Positions 1 to 5,021 of a stretch of 10,124 nucleotides of DNA are shown here, piece by piece. Source of the DNA: Candidatus Hydrogenedentota bacterium (GTDB taxonomy: Bacteria > Hydrogenedentota > Hydrogenedentia > Hydrogenedentales > SLHB01); the NCBI GenBank assembly GCA_003552485.1, contig PUMX01000109.1:1-10124 (forward strand), in the 5' to 3' direction. The number at the start of each line of letters is the position of its first letter. The first letter of the stretch is position 1. The position numbers and the translations under genes are program-made. The notes under the pieces were generated by a model, which was not told the DNA's origin, did not search any database, and saw nothing but the letters and a program-made list of their open reading frames with translations.

Positions 1-413
1 GGTTCGCGCTGCGCGTCGCGTAATGCCTGGGTCGCGTCGTGAATTGTTCGAGGCGGCAAGCCTTCTGCGCGGTCCGCGCGGATCACGTAGCAGCTCTGCT
101 GCCCATGCAAATGGAGCCGGGCTCCGCTTTCGCCGCGTTCCAGCCATTCATAGGTTCCTGCATCCTCGCGCACGGCGTCGCCGTCCGCATCGAGCCAGTC
201 CGCAGGATGCGGCGCTTTCTCCGTGGCTACGGCGCCGTCCGTTAGCGAATCGCCGTCGATGCGCCAGCCCAGGCAGCAATCGGCGTGTTCCAGCCGCAGG
301 TCAAGATGCGGTCCCACTGCGTCGTGGTGACGATGCAACACAAACCGGCCATGGGCCGCCGCCGTCGGCCGCTCGTCGGCCGGTTCCCGTGTCAGATGCC
401 AAAGCATGTTCAT
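1..413 (-). CDS. LigD-type 3'-phosphoesterase (PE) domain protein, partial at window edge
   Basis: The reading frame is open from an ATG at 413-411 to the window edge, giving 137 codons; the C-terminus lies outside. A second in-frame ATG at 407 is also possible. An AAGGA-type ribosome binding site lies just upstream of both. The sequence resembles the phosphoesterase domain of bacterial DNA ligase D, which trims 3'-phosphates and ribonucleotides at DNA ends during non-homologous end joining. The signature H-x5-H-x-D-x-R is present as H30, H36, D38 and R40, followed by LRLE. A later HP pair (H69) matches the third catalytic histidine. W73 sits where LigD has a tyrosine. The GxYxWLERG stretch (86-94) matches the C-terminal half of the fold. 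No ligase or polymerase domain is seen in the visible part. The start lies 7 bp from the stop of the holin-like gene, suggesting one transcript. Fold assignment is fairly sure; activity is inferred. Confidence 0.8.
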   Translation of the reverse strand, partial: MNMLWHLTREPADERPTAAAHGRFVLHRHHDAVGPHLDLRLEHADCCLGWRIDGDSLTDGAVATEKAPHPADWLDADGDAVREDAGTYEWLERGESGARLHLHGQQSCYVIRADRAEGLPPRTIHDATQALRDAQRE

Positions 414-420
414 CCTTTCC

Positions 421-609
421 TTACAATAGTTGCCGCACGAGCATTGTGACGACGCCCGCCAGGTTCGCCACGAGCAGAAATAGTCCGCGCGTCAACGCCG
501 ACTCAAGCCGCTGCACCCGCGCCTTCAATTCACTGAGGTTGCGCGTGAGATGACGGAACTCGGCCTCATACATACGCTCGAGCGGACAATGCTCCGCCGA
601 TTGATTCAT
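421..609 (-). CDS. Small coiled-coil plus single-TM protein, XhlA/holin-like
   Basis: This 62-residue protein starts at the ATG at 609, chosen because AAAGGAG lies 9 nt upstream; an in-frame upstream ATG at 669 has no such site. Residues about 10-38 form a charged amphipathic helix with heptad-like spacing (LTRNLSELKARVQRLES). They are followed by one membrane segment (about 42-58, LFLLVANLAGVVTMLV) and a very short tail. This layout is that of the phage haemolysin XhlA family and related holin accessory proteins, which act in the host membrane during lysis. Position at the end of a phage structural block fits. The identification rests on architecture and context, because proteins this short carry little sequence signal. 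A spanin-like or other small membrane protein is possible. No endolysin is visible beside it. Confidence 0.6.
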   Translation of the reverse strand: MNQSAEHCPLERMYEAEFRHLTRNLSELKARVQRLESALTRGLFLLVANLAGVVTMLVRQLL

Positions 610-734
610 GATTTGACGCTCCTTTACCAACCATGGCCCGGAGGGCCGGGACAAGCCGCGAGGCTGCATTCACCGGATCACAAAGACGCTCGTCTTCGAA
701 GCTTCTGCCCACCGAAACGGGAGCAGGCTTCGAC

Positions 735-1160
735 TCAGTACTGCGTGCCCACCAACTCGCCGTCGCTGGGAGAAGTAGGCAACTCGTTGTGGACGCGCAC
801 CGTGCCGTGCTCCGTCACAAAGAGATACCAGGTCGGACCCTCCGCCGACTGTAGTTTCAGCACGCCGGGCTCGTACTCGTTTCCACCGCGCCACGCCGTA
901 ACCACCCCGCGCGTCACTCCGGCTTCGCCCGCCTCGACGGGTTGCGGCGGCAGGTTCATCGCGCCGTCAACGGTCAGGTCGCCGCCGATCCACGCGTCGC
1001 CGGACAGCGCCATGTTCCCTTGATGATCAAAATCCGCGCCGCCGGTTGCGTCCTCGTGACCGCCGCCGACGCGCAGCGCCTCGAAGTGCGCGGGATAGGG
1101 TTCGGCGATGAGTCCCGCCAACACCAGCGCTGCGCCAATCCACGAAATGCTTTCCCGCAT
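735..1160 (-). CDS. Phage tail/appendage-like protein with signal-like N-terminus
   Basis: This is a 141-residue protein. The start is placed at the ATG at 1160 because AGGAGG lies 6 nt upstream; the in-frame ATG at 1175 precedes that site and would bury it inside the gene. Residues 5-19 form a hydrophobic stretch (ISWIGAALVLAGLIA) that reads as a signal peptide or anchor. Residues about 46-66 contain a Gly/Asp-rich stretch with LSGDAWIGGDLTVDG, of the type found in phage fibre and appendage proteins. The C-terminal part (about 97-141, with PGVLKLQS, WYLFV and a final LVGTQY) resembles the terminal unit of various phage appendage proteins. Family assignment is by resemblance only. A secreted or surface-anchored beta-structured protein unrelated to virions is the alternative. 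Confidence 0.5.
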   Translation of the reverse strand: MRESISWIGAALVLAGLIAEPYPAHFEALRVGGGHEDATGGADFDHQGNMALSGDAWIGGDLTVDGAMNLPPQPVEAGEAGVTRGVVTAWRGGNEYEPGVLKLQSAEGPTWYLFVTEHGTVRVHNELPTSPSDGELVGTQY

Positions 1161-1252
1161 GGAGTTCCTCCTCATTGATGGTGTAACCAGGAAAAGATTG
1201 CGGCCACGGATGTGCGAGGCCTTGCCGCAATACCGGATCGTCGAGTCGGCCT

Positions 1253-1966
1253 TTACTCCCGCGCCCAGGTCCGGCGCGTCTCGAGTGCGATTGGCCGGTG
1301 ATAGGCGTTCCGCGCCACAGTGAGCGCCTGGTCCAAGGGAAGCGCGCGGCCCGAACCGTCATCCACGCCCGAAGCCGCTGACACAAAATGCGTGCCCTGT
1401 GAGCCTGACGCCACCACGGAGCCTTCGATTACTTCGAGCACGTCGCGCATGATGTAGTGGCAGACTTCGCCGCTGTAGCTACGTCCGGGGACATGGTCGC
1501 ACGTGCGCAGGTCCTTTCCGCACACCGAACACTCGGGCGTGCGGAACGCGAAACCGATGGAGGTTTCCCGGTATACGCCGCCCTCTATGCTCAAAATGAA
1601 GCCCGCATTCTCCGGCGTGCGCAATACGTACACGTCTGGCCGCACGACCGAGCGGCCGGAGTGCGCCGTCACGCGTGAGCGGAAGAACGTGCCCCGCGGC
1701 AGCGATCCGCGCAGGTCGTGCCGCTCCATGAGCGGGCGGCCCGGCGTCAAAGCGCTAATGCGCTCGAGCTCTTCCGTGGGAAAACGGCTGTGATGCCGGT
1801 CAACCTGATCGTGGCAAAGGTCGAGCGAGAATACGGCGTACTCGTCCGGCGTCAACGGCCGCAAGGCGAAACCGTTCACTGCCTTGGCTGCGTCGGCGTC
1901 AGGTTCGGTGGCCTGCGAGGCCTCCATGGGCGCGCGCCGCCGGAAAACAAATGGCTCTAAATCCAT
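1253..1966 (-). CDS. HK97-type prohead protease
   Basis: This 237-residue protein begins at ATG 1966 with AGAGGAG 8 nt upstream. It resembles the HK97 prohead protease family (peptidase U35/S78), serine proteases that cleave scaffold and capsid N-termini during head maturation. The sequence shows a family-like histidine (H83 in PLMERHD) and a serine in the typical SIGF context (S136 in YRETSIGF). The length is ordinary for the family. A C-x2-C-x6-C-x-H cluster (C146, C149, C156, H158) directly after the serine motif looks like a small zinc-binding insert. The gene sits 109 bp downstream of the portal stop, the normal order. The usual next gene, the major capsid protein, is absent; an appendage-like gene follows. 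The family is fairly sure; which acidic residue completes the catalytic triad was not determined. Confidence 0.8.
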   Translation of the reverse strand: MDLEPFVFRRRAPMEASQATEPDADAAKAVNGFALRPLTPDEYAVFSLDLCHDQVDRHHSRFPTEELERISALTPGRPLMERHDLRGSLPRGTFFRSRVTAHSGRSVVRPDVYVLRTPENAGFILSIEGGVYRETSIGFAFRTPECSVCGKDLRTCDHVPGRSYSGEVCHYIMRDVLEVIEGSVVASGSQGTHFVSAASGVDDGSGRALPLDQALTVARNAYHRPIALETRRTWARE

Positions 1967-2075
1967 GGGTGAAACTCCTCTTGGGGGCGGGCTCTACTAA
2001 ACCCGTAACTCAGATCGAAGGGGTTCTTGGGGTGCGGCGGCAAGCCGCTGTTATTCCACAAAGCGTGAAGACGCG

Positions 2076-3308
2076 CTACCGGCCTAGCCCTAACTCCGCC
2101 GCCGCGTCGTCGTGGCTGAGGAATTGCTCGTCGCGCAGGCGCACCGCGTTCGCAATCTCGCGCCCGCGCGCCGTCGCGTCCTTCAGCACGTCCACAGTGC
2201 GGTTGCTCCGCATGCGCACCCGCGCCCGCGCCTGGCCCCACATCAACGCGAGCTCGAAGTTGTACAACCGGTCCAGAATCCGCTGCACGCTTCGATTCAC
2301 CGCCTCGACGTGCCGGTTGACGATCTCAAACTGCGCAGTGCCGTAGGTCTCTGTCGTGCCGTAATTGCGCCCGAGCAGAATCGGCATCAGGTGCATGCCT
2401 GTGATGACCTGTTCCTCGATGGCTTTATGATTCTCGTAGAAGATCTGCGAACGCTGATCGCCGCGCAATACGCTGACTTGCACGTTGTCGTAGGTCACCA
2501 GGTTCTGGTCGGCTTCGAGGCCATTGAGTTGCTGCTGCAACGCGTCGAAGTTGCCCGCAATGCGCTGCTGATAAGCGTCCGGCGACTCGCCCCGCTGCTG
2601 TTCGCCCGGTTCGTACTGCACGTGCAGCTTCGACCACCCCGCGTTGTGCGTCGCCTTAGCCATGTCCTCAATGAGCCGCTGCTGGATCTTCACTACAAAA
2701 GGAATCGATCGCAGCATTGACCGCCCATACGGGTTGGTGCCGTCGCGGTCGAGGCCGACGTAAATGAATCGTTCCCGCGGCAGACGGATGGCCTCGCCCT
2801 GGTGAAGCTGGTAAGGCTGAAGCACGCCGTGTTCGCGCTTGAAGCGGACGGTCCACGCGTCCACGGGCACGACGTCGTGAATGGATTCACGGCTTGGCGT
2901 GAGCACGATCTCGAGGGCCGCCGCGCCATAGGTGAACAACGACGTATAGAAGATGTCGAGCAGCCCCTCCATGCCGCGATCGCCGCTGTTGACCCGTTCG
3001 TCCAGGCTGTCGATCAAGCCGCGCGCGCGATGCTTCGCCAGTTGCGACGAGGCATCGGTGAGCGTTACTTCGTAGCCTGTCTGGCACAGGCGTTTCCAGG
3101 TCCACACGGCGTCCGAGATGTCCGGGATGGCGTCGCGCAGGAAGCGGTATACCGGCAGCATGAAGAACGGCGTCTCGTTGGGCAGCGGCGCGAACTCGGG
3201 GGCGTTCAGTCCGCCGCGCCGTTGGTCCTCTGGTTGGCTCAGGGGTCGGGCGGGCGGGGATGGGTGCGCCGGCGTGGTCCGTTTCCGGCGGCGTAACCAG
3301 TCAAACAT
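2076..3308 (-). CDS. Phage portal protein
   Basis: This 410-residue protein starts at ATG 3308 with AAGGAG 9 nt upstream. Portal proteins form the dodecameric ring at one capsid vertex through which DNA is packaged, and they bind terminase and connector proteins. The N-terminus is basic, then Pro-rich and probably disordered (1-45). The core has the portal hallmarks: YVGLDRDGTNPYGRSMLR (183-200), where the ring-forming segment begins, a long helical stretch (about 200-300), and the EEQVITGMHLMPILLGRN segment (298-315), which matches the conserved IA..FGVPP..LG region of HK97-like portals. A basic helical tail (about 360-392) follows. It is full length for a compact portal. A terminase large-subunit gene normally lies just upstream; here there is a spacer and an opposite-strand reductase instead. 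Confidence 0.85.
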   Translation of the reverse strand: MFDWLRRRKRTTPAHPSPPARPLSQPEDQRRGGLNAPEFAPLPNETPFFMLPVYRFLRDAIPDISDAVWTWKRLCQTGYEVTLTDASSQLAKHRARGLIDSLDERVNSGDRGMEGLLDIFYTSLFTYGAAALEIVLTPSRESIHDVVPVDAWTVRFKREHGVLQPYQLHQGEAIRLPRERFIYVGLDRDGTNPYGRSMLRSIPFVVKIQQRLIEDMAKATHNAGWSKLHVQYEPGEQQRGESPDAYQQRIAGNFDALQQQLNGLEADQNLVTYDNVQVSVLRGDQRSQIFYENHKAIEEQVITGMHLMPILLGRNYGTTETYGTAQFEIVNRHVEAVNRSVQRILDRLYNFELALMWGQARARVRMRSNRTVDVLKDATARGREIANAVRLRDEQFLSHDDAAAELGLGR

Positions 3309-3428
3309 GCGGGGCGTCTCCTTGGGTTACTCTTTCGCAACAACCCTCATATGCATTGCCGCGCCTTGTTTCGCCCGAGGTCTGCAATAGCCCCTTTTCA
3401 CAGGGTCTTGACGCCGTGAATGCTTGAA

Positions 3429-3470
3429 CCAAGCGCGTTGCGAAATCCGTTGCGCCGCCCCCGCGCTTGG
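3429..3470. repeat. 9-bp perfect inverted repeat in the divergent spacer
   Basis: The arms are CCAAGCGCG (3429-3437) and CGCGCTTGG (3462-3470), separated by 24 nt. The arms match perfectly but the loop is long, so a protein-binding site is as likely as an RNA hairpin. Neither arm is followed by a T-run. Confidence 0.35.
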
Positions 3471-3578
3471 CTGTCCCGCGCGGTGGAGGATTCGCGGTAA
3501 CCCGGGTTGTTTAGCCGCCCCCTTTGCCGGTCCGCTGGAAATTCATTGCGCCCTCTTGCGGTTTGCATTCAATACCCT

Positions 3579-3588
3579 TGTTCGAACA
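3579..3588. promoter_or_regulatory. Palindrome TGTTCGAACA, possible operator
   Basis: A perfect 10-bp palindrome lies 54 bp upstream of the FMN reductase start codon, in the position expected for an operator. The GTTCGAAC core is reminiscent of half-sites used by several repressors, but no regulator is encoded next to it and a 10-bp palindrome can occur by chance. Confidence 0.2.
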
Positions 3589-3642
3589 CGCTGTTAAGCA
3601 AGAGTCCCGATATTGCTCACATGAGGAGTTAATCAGAAAGCC

Positions 3643-4185
3643 ATGGCGTTACTTGTGATCAGTTGTAGCTTGAACCCGGCCAGCCGCAGCCGCATGCTTG
3701 CACAAGCCGCGCAGGCGTCCTTGACTTGCCAAGGCGCCGAGGCCGTACTGCTCGACCTGCGCGAATACAATTTACCCCTATGCGACGGCGAGGCCGCATA
3801 CAGTGCGCCGGGCGTCAACGAGATCCGCCGGCTCGTTGAAGATGCTTCCGGCGTGCTCATCGCTACACCCATCTACAACTACGGCGTAAGCGCGTCCGCC
3901 AAGAACCTCCTCGAACTCACCGGCGGCGCATGGCGGGAAAAACTCGCTGGTTTCCTATGCGCGGCGGGTGGCCGCTGGAGCTACATGGCCGTTATGAGCC
4001 TCGCCAACAGCCTCATGCTCGATTACCACTGCGTCATCCTGCCGCCTATCGTCTACGCCCACGAACGCCAGTTCGACGACCACCGCGTGATCGATACGGA
4101 AGTCGAGGCGCGCATCGACGCATTGACGAGCATGTTCATCCGTTTCACCAACGTCCTCCAACCCGCGCCCAAACAGGCTCCGTAA
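3643..4185 (+). CDS. NADPH-dependent FMN reductase family protein
   Basis: This 180-residue flavodoxin-fold protein belongs to the NADPH-dependent FMN reductase family, which includes chromate, quinone and azo reductases and SsuE-type FMN reductases. The N-terminal SCSLNPASRSR segment (7-17) follows the first beta strand and corresponds to the FMN phosphate-binding loop. ATPIYNYGVSASAKNLLEL (74-92) is the second conserved flavin-binding motif. The length is normal for the family. The start is fixed, because an in-frame stop lies at 3622-3624 and no other start codon intervenes. The ribosome binding site GAGGAG (3623-3628) is unusually far, 14 nt away, suggesting weaker initiation. The gene stands alone on the plus strand between minus-strand phage genes, so its substrate cannot be read from context. 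A cytosolic NAD(P)H-dependent flavin or electrophile reductase is the safe call. Confidence 0.85.
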   Translation: MALLVISCSLNPASRSRMLAQAAQASLTCQGAEAVLLDLREYNLPLCDGEAAYSAPGVNEIRRLVEDASGVLIATPIYNYGVSASAKNLLELTGGAWREKLAGFLCAAGGRWSYMAVMSLANSLMLDYHCVILPPIVYAHERQFDDHRVIDTEVEARIDALTSMFIRFTNVLQPAPKQAP

Positions 4186-4198
4186 TGTGGTCCTCCCG

Positions 4199-4241
4199 GC
4201 GGCTAATCCATGCCGGCAAGATGCCTGCGCTACGTAGCCGC
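4199..4241. repeat. Short nested palindromic unit, interspersed-repeat-like
   Basis: Outer arms GCGGCTA (4199-4205) and TAGCCGC (4235-4241) are perfect inverted copies and enclose a second palindrome, TGCCGGCA (4211-4218). The interior, read as protein, gives AGKMPALR, a string I recall from spurious ORFs across Planctomycetes and Verrucomicrobia-like genomes. That suggests a copy of a widespread REP/MITE-like element. Only one copy is seen in this window. Confidence 0.4.
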
Positions 4242-4320
4242 AGATACAGGGAGCGTGGAAATAGTCACCTTCAAAGGGGCCAGTCAGCTAGCATCCCGCG
4301 ACAAAAAGTCCTCCTCTGAA

Positions 4321-4337
4321 GGGGGATGTCATCCCCC
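4321..4337. terminator. 7-bp hairpin overlapping the stop of the HTH gene
   Basis: GGGGGAT and ATCCCCC flank a 3-nt loop. The hairpin lies at the convergent junction of the FMN reductase and the HTH gene and includes the HTH stop codon (4331-4329). On the minus strand a T5 run appears only about 13 nt later and on the plus strand there is none, so it is a weak candidate for rho-independent termination. Confidence 0.3.
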
Positions 4338-4688
4338 GCGCTCCCATGTCACGCCCTCCTTGCGCGCGCGGCGGCGCAACCGCTCGACCCCGCTCTTCAA
4401 CGACCGGTGCACCGTTGCCGCGGGCCAGCCCGTGTGCGCCGCAATGCGCCGCAGCGTCCAGCCGCGGAAGTAATACAGCCGAATGCACCTGCGCTGCCGC
4501 GGCGTGAGCCAGTCGCGCATCTGCCGCTTCACCCAACGCAGCAGCGCGCGCTCACGTTCGCCCTGCGCGTGGCGCATTTCGGCTGTCGCGTGATCCTCAT
4601 GCCACGCGCCGTCCTCGTTCGTCAGTTGCCGGTACCGCGCCGGATGGATGCGCAGCCAGAATCGCGTTGCATCGTTGCGTTTCGCCAT
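4329..4688 (-). CDS. Sigma-70 region 4-like helix-turn-helix protein
   Basis: This 119-residue basic protein starts at ATG 4688, chosen because GGGAGG lies 9 nt upstream; an in-frame ATG at 4784 would only add an Arg-rich stretch. Residues 60-108 match the sigma-70 region 4 / LuxR-like helix-turn-helix: LTPRQRRCIRLYYFRGWTLR, then IAAHTGWPAATVHRSLKSGV, then a basic helix. The first 58 residues are charged, lack recognisable sigma region 2 and contain WLRIHP. It is therefore unlikely to be a complete ECF sigma factor. Small phage late-gene activators and terminase small-subunit-like proteins have this architecture. It is on the same strand as the phage block but separated from it by the reductase gene. 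DNA binding is well supported; the target is unknown. Confidence 0.7.
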   Translation of the reverse strand: MAKRNDATRFWLRIHPARYRQLTNEDGAWHEDHATAEMRHAQGERERALLRWVKRQMRDWLTPRQRRCIRLYYFRGWTLRRIAAHTGWPAATVHRSLKSGVERLRRRARKEGVTWERGG

Positions 4689-5021
4689 GGTGAAAGACCT
4701 CCCTTGCTCCCTGGGCCGCCGCGAATAGCATCTCCGCGGCGTCCGTCCAACAAGGCGCGCACGCCGCGCCCCGATGGCCCGCAAGGTAGGCCGCCATGGC
4801 TCGAGAAGAACTGCGCAAACTCTGCGCTTTTTCGGTGAGTTTTCTGTGTTTGTTGGGAAGGCAGCGCAAAGAAAAGGAACAGAATGGGAACAGCGCCCGC
4901 ACGGGTGGGGGAACTACGAATCAACGCGAATGCGCAGTAACGGGAAGGCCGGCCGCAGCGTCGCTATAGAAGAGGCTTCACGCTTTTGGCGGCTTAGAGG
5001 GCGCGCGTTTCCACCGCCGCT
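4689..5021. other. Spacer between HTH gene and membrane-protein gene, no convincing gene
   Basis: This 333-bp stretch holds no supported gene, RNA or terminator. A minus-strand frame from about 4798 to 4597 reads in a protein-like way at first (AAYLAGHRGAACAPCW) but lacks a ribosome binding site and overlaps the HTH gene by about 90 bp. The stretch should include the HTH gene's promoter and the 3' end of the transcript from the GT39-like gene; I could not place either. Confidence 0.5.

Larger units (their letters stand above)
1..3308 (-). mobile_element. Phage-derived structural gene block (prophage remnant or domesticated element)
   Basis: Five consecutive minus-strand genes have phage character: portal, prohead protease, tail/appendage-like protein, XhlA/holin-like membrane protein and a LigD phosphoesterase-like domain. 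Each has its own Shine-Dalgarno sequence and intact reading frame, so the block is not visibly decayed at gene level. The left border is outside the window. On the right it stops at the portal start, where a divergent spacer and an unrelated plus-strand reductase begin. No integrase, attachment site, terminase or major capsid gene is visible. Portal plus protease is the diagnostic pair; the assignment of the remaining genes leans on context. Confidence 0.65.
3309..3642. other. Divergent spacer between portal and FMN reductase genes
   Basis: This 334-bp stretch has no convincing gene on either strand. It must carry the promoter of the plus-strand reductase and possibly that of the phage block. 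It contains a 9-bp inverted repeat (CCAAGCGCG at 3429-3437 and CGCGCTTGG at 3462-3470, 24-nt loop) and a 10-bp palindrome TGTTCGAACA at 3579-3588, about 55 bp upstream of the reductase start. I could not find a well-spaced -35/-10 pair on either strand. Confidence 0.6.

Noticed and set aside
610..669. Earlier ATG at 669 for the holin-like gene
   Set aside because: No ribosome binding site precedes it, while AAAGGAG sits 9 nt before the ATG at 609.
2112..2720. 202-codon plus-strand frame opposite the portal gene
   Set aside because: Composition is that of an antisense shadow and no family motif is visible; the portal on the other strand has conserved motifs and a ribosome binding site.
4329..4688. 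Calling the HTH protein a full ECF sigma factor
   Set aside because: Only region 4 is recognisable; the first 58 residues lack region 2 features and the protein is too short.
4689..4784. Earlier ATG at 4784 for the HTH gene
   Set aside because: The added residues are an Arg-rich stretch of shadow type; GGGAGG is correctly spaced from the ATG at 4688.
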